A DNA stretch of 64,000 nucleotides from Flavobacterium aestivum (lineage in GTDB: Bacteria > Bacteroidota > Bacteroidia > Flavobacteriales > Flavobacteriaceae), in the NCBI RefSeq assembly GCF_026870175.2, contig NZ_CP113977.2, positions 1,550,001 through 1,614,000 of the forward strand, given 5' to 3'. The notes under the pieces were generated by a model. The model had not been told where the DNA came from and did no database searches. It saw nothing but the letters and a program-made list of their open reading frames with translations. This document shows positions 36,251 to 44,911 of the stretch, piece by piece; within the stretch, counting starts at the first letter, position 1; each line of letters opens with the position of its first letter. A program made the position numbers and the translations under genes.

Positions 36251-36661
36251 CTATTCTTTGTGTAATGGTTCCGGTTTTCTTTCTGGTGTTTGCTGTTCTG
36301 CTCTTACTTTGTTTTCATTGTCCACTGCATTTCCTGTATCAGTTTTCGTAATGTGAGGAATTGCATGCCCAACTAATTCGTGTACTAATATATCTGCAGG
36401 ATTATCTGCTAGAGGATTTCCATTTTTGTCTTGTAAATTTGGATTTGGATTCCCTGATATTATAACATCTGCTTCCTTAGTTACTTTTGTTTCACCTGTC
36501 TTAGAGTCAGTTGATGTTAAAGTCTTTTTTAATGTTACTCCTCCTCCAGCATCATTGTCTACACTTTTTGCAACTCCTTTATCTTGATATGTTTGACCTA
36601 TTGAAATATTACTTGTGCGTTCCTGGAAATCTAACTCATACACATATGAGTAGCAAAACAT
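36251..36661 (-). CDS. Orphan toxin tip with HExxH metallopeptidase motif
   Basis: The 136 residues lack a signal peptide and Rhs core. The C-terminal part has DILVHELVGHAIPHI (His 94, Glu 95, His 99), a zinc metallopeptidase HExxH motif, then NENKVRAEQQ, a likely third-ligand region. Comparable segments form the C-terminal toxin of Rhs proteins in Bacteroidota. The first residues (MFCYSYVYEL) look like a chance start, so this is probably a 5'-truncated tip left by recombination and silent by itself. It is followed by its likely immunity gene. Confidence 0.7.
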   Translation of the reverse strand: MFCYSYVYELDFQERTSNISIGQTYQDKGVAKSVDNDAGGGVTLKKTLTSTDSKTGETKVTKEADVIISGNPNPNLQDKNGNPLADNPADILVHELVGHAIPHITKTDTGNAVDNENKVRAEQQTPERKPEPLHKE

Positions 36662-36763
36662 TTACAAATATCAGCTTGTTCAAAGAGCTTTTCTACGTTA
36701 CGAAAGTAGCTTTAGTTTGGTTATTTTCCTAAATAGTAAATAGAAATTCTTACGTATAGACAT

Positions 36764-36790
36764 AAAAAAAGCTCCTGATTGGGAGCTTTG
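36764..36790 (-). terminator. Minus-strand intrinsic terminator
   Basis: On the minus strand AAAGCTCC pairs with GGAGCTTT (36768-36775 with 36782-36789), followed by a T run (TTTTTTTATG). It lies 61 bp beyond the stop of the 48-residue gene and would end the zeta-type transcript. Confidence 0.78.
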
Positions 36791-36850
36791 GTATTTTCTG
36801 TAGCTTGGTTACGTTTTCATTTGGAAAGAGGCTTGACCAAGCGTAATTTT

Positions 36851-36997
36851 TTATGGTTTTACCCTAACGATTTTGTCGTCTTGTAAGATAACTAACTCGC
36901 TATTCGTTTTTCTTTTGTACTCGACTAACTTCTCGTAAACCTTATCCATGCTTTCCAAAATCTTGGTCTGGGTCGATGTTCTTTTATACGCTTTCAT
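36851..36997 (-). CDS. 48-residue protein next to the zeta-type kinase
   Basis: ATG at 36997 to TAA at 36851: MKAYKRTSTQTKILESMDKV, then a helical charged part and LVILQDDKIVRVKP. The start overlaps the end of the zeta-type gene by 14 bp, so the two are probably co-translated, and a terminator follows. I recognise no family. The size and overlap fit a toxin-antitoxin partner. In most epsilon-zeta systems the antitoxin comes first, so this order would be unusual. Confidence 0.6.
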   Translation of the reverse strand: MKAYKRTSTQTKILESMDKVYEKLVEYKRKTNSELVILQDDKIVRVKP

Positions 36998-37568
36998 TGT
37001 AATATGCTTTTAGTTTATCAAATTTTATTTCGTTGATAACGTCAATATCTGTTTCTAAAGTCTTTTCCGCTAATAAATCAGGCTTACCACCCGAGTTGTC
37101 AAAAATCATAGTTTCATTAACTATTGGCAAATATATATCAAATAAATTTCTTATTCCGTTTATGTACCTGCGTTTTATAACTTCGGTTTCAATATTATGC
37201 CCGCCTTCCTGTACTCGGCTCTTAACCCTTTCAATAGCCAAATCCACATTTTGTAACCAAAAGAACAATAACATAACGTTGTAACCTTTTTTCTGGGCTT
37301 CGATTATTTTTGATTTATAGCTTCTCGTGGCTAGAGTGGTTTCAAAAGCAAAGTTTTCGTCAATTTCCAAAAGCTCATTAATCCTGTGGAGCATTATACG
37401 CCCCGCTTCAAATGAAACTTTTTCGGGTTGAAATGGCGACAAGCCCTTGGCAATCTCATCAGCATTTACAAATTCCTTACATTCTAGTATCTCTGGCAGG
37501 ATCGTGAAAGAAGCTGTTGTTTTTCCTGCTCCGTTGCAACCTGCGATTATATAAAGGTTCTTACTCAT
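36984..37568 (-). CDS. Zeta-toxin-family P-loop kinase
   Basis: The 194 residues carry the Walker A motif YIIAGCNGAGKTTASF at the N-terminus, then FVNADEIAKGLSPF, FAFETTLATRSYKSKI and RRYINGIRNLFDIYLPI, matching COG4185-type predicted kinases of the zeta toxin family. Zeta toxins phosphorylate UDP-GlcNAc and block cell-wall synthesis; the substrate here is not known. The start chosen is the ATG at 37568 (MSKNLYIIAG): a -7 element lies 5 bases before it, which rules out the in-frame ATG at 37586. Confidence 0.85.
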   Translation of the reverse strand: MSKNLYIIAGCNGAGKTTASFTILPEILECKEFVNADEIAKGLSPFQPEKVSFEAGRIMLHRINELLEIDENFAFETTLATRSYKSKIIEAQKKGYNVMLLFFWLQNVDLAIERVKSRVQEGGHNIETEVIKRRYINGIRNLFDIYLPIVNETMIFDNSGGKPDLLAEKTLETDIDVINEIKFDKLKAYYNESV

Positions 37569-37573
37569 TAGCA

Positions 37574-37581
37574 CAAAGGTA
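37574..37581 (-). promoter_or_regulatory. Candidate -7 element for the zeta-type gene
   Basis: CAAAGGTA reads TACCTTTG on the minus strand, a TAnnTTTG match that ends 5 bases before the ATG at 37568, implying a leaderless or nearly leaderless mRNA. Confidence 0.5.
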
Positions 37582-37673
37582 ATCAATTTCTGATTTCATA
37601 AATTACAATTATTTTGATTGTTTTTTATAAGTCAAACAATTATTCGTCTGTTTTAAGTTTAAAAAAATTAAAA

Positions 37674-37681
37674 TATATTTG
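37674..37681 (+). promoter_or_regulatory. Candidate -7 element for the transposase genes
   Basis: TATATTTG is a perfect TAnnTTTG match, 9 bases before the ATG at 37691. It makes the TTG at 37679, which lies inside it, an unlikely start. Confidence 0.5.
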
Positions 37682-37690
37682 CAAAAAACA

Positions 37691-37930
37691 ATGTCATACA
37701 AAAACATCCGTATTTCATGGGACACCAGTGTGAAGTACTATGTCAGATACGGACTTTACAGTAATTTGCCAAAAGAAATTCAAAATCAAATCCCAAAAAC
37801 CAATATCCACAGATGGTCGAATGAATCGGACGATAAATATTTAGGCTGCGAAGTTGCAAAATTCATTAAAGATGAACTCGAGCTCATCAGACAAACTGGT
37901 GAATCAAGAAATGCAAAAAAAATACTTTAA
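37691..37930 (+). CDS. Small N-terminal transposase protein (OrfA-like)
   Basis: 79 residues beginning MSYKNIRISWDTSVKYYVRY, with PKTNIHRWSNESDDKYLG in the middle. It is a small basic protein directly upstream of a DDE transposase, as in two-gene insertion sequences. It ends at a TAA; the next frame (transposase) is in the same phase, so only this stop and a 4-codon stretch separate them. It may be the DNA-binding part of the element. Confidence 0.65.
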   Translation: MSYKNIRISWDTSVKYYVRYGLYSNLPKEIQNQIPKTNIHRWSNESDDKYLGCEVAKFIKDELELIRQTGESRNAKKIL

Positions 37931-37942
37931 ACCTATTTCAAG

Positions 37943-38926
37943 TTGTCTGAAACCTATCATCCCTTTATTAGCAAAATAAAAGGAATTAGGAATACGGTTG
38001 TAAGCAATAAAGAAAAAAAAGTAGAAGCAATTGAACAATTAAAACCTTTTGTTTCGGTTAATGTTGCACTCAAAATATTCAACATATCAAGAGCTACTTA
38101 TCAAAATTACAAGACATTAGTTTTAAGTAAATGCACTGCTTCTTATTTTGAATGGTGTGTAAAACGTCATCCAAATCAATTGTTGAAAACGGAAGTAATT
38201 AAAATTAAAGATTATTTTGAAAATAGAAACTATCAGTTTTGGTCAAAAGCTTCTTTGTATTATTTAGGACTTAGAAGCAACGATTTTTCATTTGGATTAG
38301 CTACTTTCTACAAATATTCTAAACTGCTGGGTTTTAAAAACGGAAGGTATTTGTATAGAAAACCAAAATACAGTCCATTAATAAGTACAAAACCAAATCA
38401 AATTTGGTGTGCCGATGTCACTATTTTTAAAACTGCTGATGGGGTTAAGCACTACATTCATTTTTTAATTGACCATTATTCTAAAATGGTTTTAGAGTAT
38501 CAAGTGGCGAGCAGTTCACAACCAAAAATTATAAAATCACTTCTCCAAAGTGCGTTTGAAAAGCATCCTAACTTAGAATTCTTAAATTTTGTGACTGACG
38601 GTGGCATAGAAAATGTAAACAACACGGTGCGAAATTTTGTTTTGAGTTCTGGACATAAAATAATTCATACCATAGCCCAAAAAGATATTCCTGAATCTAA
38701 TTCTATGATTGAGGCTTTTAACAAAGTGATTAAAAATCAATTTTTACGGCCTCGAAATCTAGAAAATGGAATGCAATTAGAAAAAGCATTAAAAGAAGAC
38801 ATACTTATTTATTGTACTATTCGTCCACAACGAAGTTTACTTGGTAATACTCCTTTTGAAACGCATACAGGAAAACCTATCAATTCTTCTAATTATACTA
38901 TGCATTTTGGTAAGCAAAAAAACTAA
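37943..38926 (+). mobile_element. DDE transposase (rve integrase core)
   Basis: 327 residues. A helix-turn-helix (SVNVALKIFNISRATYQNYK, about 33-52) is followed by an integrase core with the DDE triad: Asp in IWCADVTIFK (near 154), Asp in NFVTDGGIENVN (near 217) and Glu in SNSMIEAFNKVI (near 255). It resembles OrfB of IS3-like elements. The start is TTG; the frame is continuous with the OrfA-like frame except for one TAA. No terminal inverted repeats or target duplications were found by eye, so element ends are undefined. Confidence 0.85.
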
Positions 38927-38981
38927 GAATTACTCAAAATAACTTAAATCGCTGTAAGAAATGTGCAAATTAAACTAAAAC

Positions 38982-39019
38982 AAAAACCTGTTAATAGTTT
39001 TTACTACTAACAGGTTTTT
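38982..39019. terminator. Terminator between transposase and esterase genes
   Basis: AAAAACCTGTTA (38982-38993) pairs with TAACAGGTTTTT (39008-39019) around a 14-base loop. A and T runs on both sides allow use in either direction for these convergent genes. Confidence 0.75.
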
Positions 39020-39100
39020 AAAAATGTATTATTAGATTAAATAATCAAAAATAATAGTTAATACCTTATAAGGAACACGTTTTTATAAAAGTGTTTTAGA

Positions 39101-39136
39101 CGTTGCAATGCGCCCATGCCATCCATTTACGGAATG
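39101..39136. repeat. Direct repeat flanking the esterase gene, left copy
   Basis: CGTTG, three differing bases, then TGCGCCCAT-CCATCC-TTTAC-AATG. The right copy at 40166-40202 matches at about 29 positions. The two copies enclose exactly the esterase gene. Confidence 0.65.
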
Positions 39137-39173
39137 TTTTCAATTTTGAAAACTACTTTTATTTTGTCTAGAA

Positions 39174-40070
39174 TTACCTGTTAAATATTGATTTTAAAAA
39201 TTCAACACCATCATTCAATGCATTTAAGCCTTCAGTATTTTGCTCACTATTTTTAAAAAACTGAACAAAACCATGATTCTGTTTGTCATATACCCGAACT
39301 TCTGATTTTACACCAGCTTGTAATAATGCTTGATTATAATCTATATTTTCATCTAACAATGGGTCGTATTCACCTACCTGAATAAAAGCTGGCGGAAGGT
39401 TTTCATGATTACCAATTAAAGGAGCTATATACGGTAAATCCGAACGAACTCCTTCAGGTATATAGCAATTCAAACTACTGACAAATACATCTTTACTTGG
39501 GAAATTGGTATTTCCCAATTCTTTCCATGATTCAGTATTCATTTCTAAACTAGCCGCATATAAATAAATTAGCCATTGTCCGACAATTTGTGGGCCTTTT
39601 TTATCTCTTGTCATCATAGTTGCCACCGTGGCAAGATTAGCCCCAGCACTGTCCCCGCAAACCGCAATTTTATGTAGGTCAGCTCCAATTGTAGTGGCAT
39701 TCGCTGAAATCCATTCTAATGCTGTATAAAAATCGTTTAATCCTGTTGGAAAAGGGTATTCAGGAGCTAGACGATAATCAACATAGGCTACGATTGCTTG
39801 AGTATTACTTGCAATGGTATGAACTAAAACTGTATGTGTTTCCAAGTCTCCCGAAACAAAACACCCACCATGAGCAAAAACGACTATGGGTAATAATCCT
39901 ACTTCAACATTTTTTGGGATATACAAATGTACGGGTATATTATATTCTGAATCTGTGGTTGGAATAGTAATAGTATTTATATCACATTCTAAATCTGGCT
40001 TACCTGCTAACGGTATCATAGACCTATACGAAGTTCTAAGGTCATTTGCAAACATCAATTCTTTATTCAT
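39174..40070 (-). CDS. HSL-type alpha/beta-hydrolase (carboxylesterase)
   Basis: The 298 residues show the oxyanion motif VFAHGGCFVSGD (HGG near 88), the nucleophile elbow VCGDSAGANLATVA (GDSAG, Ser near 159), an acid in VGEYDPLLDENIDY and the His in KQNHGFVQFF. This is the hormone-sensitive-lipase subfamily. There is no signal peptide, so it is cytoplasmic. It is enclosed by two degenerate direct repeats and lies between the transposase and the decayed toxin module, so it is probably an acquired cargo gene. Substrate unknown. Confidence 0.88.
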   Translation of the reverse strand: MNKELMFANDLRTSYRSMIPLAGKPDLECDINTITIPTTDSEYNIPVHLYIPKNVEVGLLPIVVFAHGGCFVSGDLETHTVLVHTIASNTQAIVAYVDYRLAPEYPFPTGLNDFYTALEWISANATTIGADLHKIAVCGDSAGANLATVATMMTRDKKGPQIVGQWLIYLYAASLEMNTESWKELGNTNFPSKDVFVSSLNCYIPEGVRSDLPYIAPLIGNHENLPPAFIQVGEYDPLLDENIDYNQALLQAGVKSEVRVYDKQNHGFVQFFKNSEQNTEGLNALNDGVEFLKSIFNR

Positions 40071-40165
40071 TTGTATAAAAGTTAAATGGCGTACTTGTGT
40101 TTTTTTACTTACTGCTAATATAGGAATGTTAATTGTATTTTATGGAAAAAGAAAAAGGATGGACA

Positions 40166-40202
40166 CGTTGTTTGTGCGCCCATCCCATCCCTTTACTAAA
40201 TG
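40166..40202. repeat. Direct repeat flanking the esterase gene, right copy
   Basis: CGTTGTTTGTGCGCCCAT, then CCATCC, TTTAC and AATG in the same order and spacing as the left copy at 39101-39136, one base longer. Both copies have the same orientation. Confidence 0.65.
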
Positions 40203-40233
40203 CCGATATCTAAACAGATTGTTTTTCTGATAA

Positions 40234-40784
40234 TTAATTACCTTCCAATACTAGCGTTCCTACAACATTAGTCTCTTTTGTATTAGTTTTATTTTTAATT
40301 TTTTTGATTTTCAAAACTATCTGTTCACCTAAAGAATTATTACTGGTTGTAAATTGACATCTTAGTTTCGTATCAGCAGTTGATGTTATATTTTCAATAC
40401 TATTTTGTTCTTCATAATATATTGCCCAAGTTTTTCCATAACTATCTTTATTTAATTCGTAATTGTTTTGCAAATCAATTTCAAAAAACAATACTTAAAT
40501 ATTTATCACTTATGTTTTCCAATTTACTACCTCTATAATCACCAGATTTTTCTATCCAACCTTGTAAGTTTAAAACTTTAAAAAGTTGAGGATTCGTAAA
40601 AGAATGTTGCTGGTATAATTTTAAGTTACTAACAAAAAGATTATTTTTTTTTGACTCACTTATGTTTTCAGAAAAATGAGAAACTTTCTTTTCAAAATCA
40701 AAAAAATAATCAAGTGATTTTATAGCGAAAAAGAGTAACACAATCCCCAATAACAATAAAATTTTTGAACTATTTTTTTTTCAT
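40234..40784 (-). pseudogene. Broken immunity-type membrane protein (two homopolymer frameshifts)
   Basis: The ATG at 40784 reads only MKKK before TAG because of a run of nine T/A (40773-40781). With eight, it would read MKKNSSKILLLLGIVLLFFA, a normal membrane-anchor N-terminus, and continue in the frame found at 40481-40756. That frame stops at a run of six A/T (40483-40488). With five it would pass from YLSIV into FEIDLQNNYEL and run to the TAA at 40234, about 183 residues in all. It stands where the immunity gene of the upstream orphan toxin should be. Confidence 0.75.
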
Positions 40785-41862
40785 CTTTTTTCTTATTTAA
40801 ATTTTCGTCAACTTTTTGATTAACAATTTTGTCTTTATTATTTGCAACGGTTGCCTTGTATCTATCATTCGGAAGTGGACTCATTGTTTTGTATTCCATT
40901 TCTGTTTTACCTTGAGTTTTTGTCTCTGTGCCAGGGTCTAATCCAGCAGCCTCTAATGCGGCACTCGGTACATCAGCACAGTTGCTTGAAGCGACTTGAT
41001 ATCAACTTTCTGACTCATCTCGTGCTGCATTTAATGCTTTTTCATCTGTTTTAAAACGAGCCTCTTGAGTGTATTCGGGAGCTTTTTCTTTTTGCCATTT
41101 GTCATAATCTGCTTTTGTATCAAAATGCAGTTCTTTGGTTTTTGATGGCCCCCCAGTTACTTCATTGGAATACCAAGGGGATTTATCCCTACCTTCTTTG
41201 GATACAAAAGTCCATCCCTTTTTATCATTTCCTATTAAAACAGCATTGTGTCCTGCGTAAACACCGTTTACATTAGTTGCTCCTTTTGGAGCATTAAGTA
41301 CAATAATATCATTTGGTTTCATTCCATCCGGGTCAGTAAAACGTAATGGATTATCAAAACAATAATTATATGGGCTATATCTTCTCATTTTTTCCGCTAA
41401 TGGGTCAATATTACTCCAACCTACTCTCGCAGGGTCATAAAGCCTTGCCCCATAATCGTACATCCCAAGCCCCAGTTCGTCTTGCAGCTCCTTCCCATTA
41501 TACTTATACTTTTGTGCAGGATTTGTAGAAGTAATCACAGAATTATACCCTTGATGTTTGAGCCCAAAAGGGTAGTAGTGACTCTCCTCGATAATCTCAC
41601 TATTAGTAATAGTTCCATCACCATTGGCATCCCCATAACTCAATCTAACATTACCTAAATGGTCTTTGTACTGGAACACATATTTGTAAGAACTTCCGTT
41701 AGGTTCTACGTAACCCTCCGCCGTTGGGAAAAACTGTAATACATTGTCTAAGTACTGGAACCCTCCCAAATAATTGGTAGTAGTAACAGTTGGTGTTGGT
41801 AACAAAGAATTGACAGTTTTCCGTATTTTTATCCCCGTCGAGTCGTAAAGATAACTAAACAT
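40770..41862 (-). pseudogene. Orphan Rhs core plus permuted papain-like toxin tip, interrupted by a stop
   Basis: A 5'-truncated Rhs copy starting in YLYDSTGIKIRKTVN. It has the conserved core (YPFGLKHQGYNS, GKELQDELGLGMYDYGARLY, DPDG near residue 180), then a unique tip with VYAGHNAVLIGND. An in-frame TGA at 41002-41004 (after ARDESES) ends the frame. Beyond it, the same frame continues YQVASSNCADVPSAALEAAG to an ancestral stop at 40770. His before Cys suggests a permuted NlpC/P60 or LRAT-like fold, with the Cys lost. It has no signal peptide, so it is a silent cassette. Confidence 0.75.
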
Positions 41863-41870
41863 TTTACAAA

Positions 41871-41990
41871 AAACCTCGCATTTCGCGAGGTTTCTTCTTT
41901 TTATCCTTTATTTAAATTACTTTGAACTATTGTTCTTTTTCAATGTGTTAAAAATATAAAATCGCATATCATTAACTCTAAAATACTACC
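41871..41990. repeat. Composite island repeat (hairpin plus palindrome), copy 5
   Basis: AAACCTCGC/GCGAGGTTT hairpin (41871-41893), the common TTTTTATCCTTTATTTAAATTACTTTGAACTATTG segment, and the 60-bp palindrome (41928-41990). It lies between the immunity gene of one module (stop at 41994) and the truncated 5' end of the next Rhs fragment (41862), so it marks a module junction exactly. Confidence 0.87.
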
Positions 41991-41993
41991 TGA

Positions 41994-42521
41994 TTACTTA
42001 ATTGTATCTTTATTTATTATAAAATCCCTAATATCGATTTCCTTTTTTGGTAGTGGCATAAATGGATAAGCAAAATTTCGCTTTGCGATGGTTAATTTAC
42101 CAAAACTGTCTTTCACTACCCAAATAATAGTTTTTCTATTGTCGTATTGTGCTGTATCGGAAATTTTACTTTTACCAGTTGTTGGATTTTTAAAATAATG
42201 CTCAATTCCTGTGTAAATTTTGAATATTGTACCATTTGAAGTTTTAATTGTATTCAAAGACTCTTGTTGATTGTCTAAATTTTCTTCTCTCGTCAAAGAC
42301 TGTTTCCCCGAATAAACAATTGTTGTGTAATTGTGTGGGTCTTGTTTATCGATGTAAATTTCATTAAAACAATTTTCACAAGGATTTACTTTAACGAAAC
42401 TGTCTAATACTTTGGACATTGCTTTATTTGGTTCTAAAGCAAAAGTTTTAATATCCTCTTGATGCTTATTACAAGAGATTATAACTGCAATAATAAAAAT
42501 ATTAATAATAGTTGGTTTCAT
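41994..42521 (-). CDS. Lipoprotein, candidate immunity protein of the second Rhs module
   Basis: The 175 residues start at the ATG at 42521, 8 bp after the toxin stop, and show a lipoprotein signal IIAVIISCNKHQ (Cys near 17). The upstream in-frame extension lacks a signal and lies inside the toxin gene, so it was not used. The body contains NPCENCFNEIYIDKQDPHNY and TTGKSKISDTAQYDN. I recognise no family. Immunity is inferred from its place between a toxin tip and the island repeat. Confidence 0.75.
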   Translation of the reverse strand: MKPTIINIFIIAVIISCNKHQEDIKTFALEPNKAMSKVLDSFVKVNPCENCFNEIYIDKQDPHNYTTIVYSGKQSLTREENLDNQQESLNTIKTSNGTIFKIYTGIEHYFKNPTTGKSKISDTAQYDNRKTIIWVVKDSFGKLTIAKRNFAYPFMPLPKKEIDIRDFIINKDTIK

Positions 42522-42528
42522 ATATCGT

Positions 42529-44763
42529 TTATTTTTTAAGCATTCCTTTCCAATCAACAGATTTTGCAAAGTTTCGCAAACTTGTGCTGCCTTTTTGGAT
42601 GTTATCTGCATTTATATTAGGCATTGATTGAGTTAAATCCATAACTCTATAATTTACAGGAGTTCCTTTTGCATATGGCGAAGCAAAAATAACACTCAAG
42701 CCGTCCGTTCCTTTTTCATTTTGCATTACAAACGCTGGTTTGTTGGGTGTGGAGGAACGTGCAAAATCCAAATCGCCCCAGCCATCTCCAGTATAATCGG
42801 AAGGACCATTACCGCTCATGTGTGCATGTACGGTTCCAATGGTATTAAATTCTTTTCCTGTTACTGGGTCCTGTAGATTTCCATTTTTATATGAATACCC
42901 CATTCCACCACCATTTCCTTCTGAACGTGAATTATTATAGTCAGGCAATACCAAAGCACTTTTGTCTCCAATCACCGCTAGTTGTTCTCTACCAGTAGCT
43001 TTAGTATTATTCATTACTCTTGAATAAGCATCCTTTTCATTTGAATACATTATGCTTCCGTCTTTTCTAAAATCCGCAGTACCGCCACTTGCAGTAGTTT
43101 GTTTGTCAGTATCACCAACGTAAGTGCCTTTATTACCGAGGTCTTTTTGTGATTGTACTTTTGGGTCAAACTGCATCACACCTTTCAAGTCTTTATACCA
43201 ATCTGTTGCTTCCATCCCATCAGGATCAATAAAATAAACTGGATTATCCATTGCATATGCATAAGGAGAAAAACGTCTTGAGGTTTCGGCTTTCGGATCA
43301 ATTTGCCAAAATCCTGGTCTATCAGGAGTATAAATTCTCGCTCCATAATCATAAACATTTAAGTCCAATTCATCCTGCAATTCCTTTCCACCAAAAAGTC
43401 TTTTTTGTGCTGGATTTGTTGAAGTAACCACAGAATTATATCCTTGATGTTTTAACCCAAAAGGGTAGTAGTGACTTTCCTCTATTATCTCATTATTGGT
43501 AATAGTCCCATCGCCATTAGCATCCCCATAACTCAATCTAACATTCCCTAAATGGTCTTTGTACTGAAACACATATTTATAAGAACTTCCGTTAGGTTCT
43601 ACATAACCTTCCGCCGTTGGGAAAAATTTCAAGACATTGTTTTCGTACTGGAACCCACCACCTAAATAATCCGTAACTATTGTGCTCGCAGGTGATAATA
43701 CAGTTACTGTTTTCTTTACTTTTATCCCAGTTGCGTCGTAAATATATGCAATAAAATTCCCACTTCCAAAAGTTATTTTAGCAGGAAGATTCAAATGATT
43801 GTACACAATCGCGGTAATGTTCTTGTTTTTATCCGTAATCATGTTCCCATTGGCGTCATAACTATAATCATCACCCGTTTTGTTACCATCAATAAAACCC
43901 TGACTATCATTGCCCGCAGGGCTGTCAGTTACTTTGGTAAGTTGGTTAGAGTTCGCATTGCTGTAATCATAGGTTAAATCATCTATCTGGAAAATTATGG
44001 AAGGTGCATCACTGCCACCAAATCTTTGTAGTGATAGGATATTACCATTCTTGTCATAACTCAAGCTCTCATTATAAGCTCCCGAAACCGGAATGTTTTC
44101 CCCGGGTTTTTGGTAAATGGCCTTTTTCAATCTATTAAGATCATCGTATTGATACCCATAGGAACGTGATGTGCCATCAGAGTTAGATAGCCAGAATATT
44201 TCGGCTATATTACCATTATACAACGATTTGGCACCGGCAGTAGTGGTAGGCTTGTTATAGTTTATCGCAAAAGCAAACCAATCTTTAGGGTCTGTATCTT
44301 GTTGCAAATTGATAATTTTGTTTATCCCCGTAAGCCAGCCTCTAATGTTGTAGCTGTAATCTACTTTTTGCAATGGCGTGCCGCTGTTGTTCCCTACTTT
44401 TTTACTGCTTAGTTGCCCCAAATCATCATAGGTATTGGCTGCCAATAGCTGGATTGCTCCACCATTTATCTGGTGAGTGTGTGTGAGCAAAAGCCCTTGC
44501 GGAGAATAAGTGAAATCTTCTTTTACGACAAGTTCTGCATCACCAGTGGCACGTTTGTGTTTGGTTATGGTATAGAACGGTTTACCGGTAAAGTCCAGTT
44601 TACTGTCCGTATAGCTATAACCTCCCAAATGATTTTGGGTATAACTGCGTATAGGTTTGGCTTTGCTGTCATAAAAGGTAGAGGTAGTCTCACCCAAATT
44701 TTCAGTTGATGATGTAAGTACTCTTGTCCAACTGCCCGTAGCAAGACCTTTGGCATTAGCCAA
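42529..44763 (-). CDS. Orphan Rhs fragment with a JAB-like metallopeptidase candidate tip
   Basis: A 5'-truncated copy of the large Rhs gene. The homology begins at about 44805 (VPTTIEGQNVLANAKG) after an in-frame TAG, with no ATG or signal peptide; the first codon used here is TTG. The 744 residues hold YD repeats (SYGYQYDDLNRLKKAIYQKP), the core (YPFGLKHQGYNS, DPDG near 517) and a unique tip of about 225 residues. The tip has FNTIGTVHAHMSGNGPSDYTGDGWGD, with an HxH...S...D pattern like JAB/JAMM or DUF4329 domains. It is likely silent unless recombined into the full gene. Confidence 0.75.
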   Translation of the reverse strand: MANAKGLATGSWTRVLTSSTENLGETTSTFYDSKAKPIRSYTQNHLGGYSYTDSKLDFTGKPFYTITKHKRATGDAELVVKEDFTYSPQGLLLTHTHQINGGAIQLLAANTYDDLGQLSSKKVGNNSGTPLQKVDYSYNIRGWLTGINKIINLQQDTDPKDWFAFAINYNKPTTTAGAKSLYNGNIAEIFWLSNSDGTSRSYGYQYDDLNRLKKAIYQKPGENIPVSGAYNESLSYDKNGNILSLQRFGGSDAPSIIFQIDDLTYDYSNANSNQLTKVTDSPAGNDSQGFIDGNKTGDDYSYDANGNMITDKNKNITAIVYNHLNLPAKITFGSGNFIAYIYDATGIKVKKTVTVLSPASTIVTDYLGGGFQYENNVLKFFPTAEGYVEPNGSSYKYVFQYKDHLGNVRLSYGDANGDGTITNNEIIEESHYYPFGLKHQGYNSVVTSTNPAQKRLFGGKELQDELDLNVYDYGARIYTPDRPGFWQIDPKAETSRRFSPYAYAMDNPVYFIDPDGMEATDWYKDLKGVMQFDPKVQSQKDLGNKGTYVGDTDKQTTASGGTADFRKDGSIMYSNEKDAYSRVMNNTKATGREQLAVIGDKSALVLPDYNNSRSEGNGGGMGYSYKNGNLQDPVTGKEFNTIGTVHAHMSGNGPSDYTGDGWGDLDFARSSTPNKPAFVMQNEKGTDGLSVIFASPYAKGTPVNYRVMDLTQSMPNINADNIQKGSTSLRNFAKSVDWKGMLKK

Positions 44764-44911
44764 AACGTTTTGTCCTTCTATCGTAGTAGGAACTGTTCTT
44801 ATATTATTCTAAAAATTAAAACTTCTTTAATTAAAGGTTTTGTTATTAGTAAGTTGTATATTTAGTTTCGATGTAAGTTCTTAAATTTAATTATCTAAAA
44901 TTATATTCATT

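Noticed and set aside
41994..42611. 30-residue N-terminal extension of the second immunity candidate
   Set aside because: The extension lies inside the toxin gene and hides the lipoprotein signal; the ATG at 42521 gives a proper signal peptide and an 8-bp gap.
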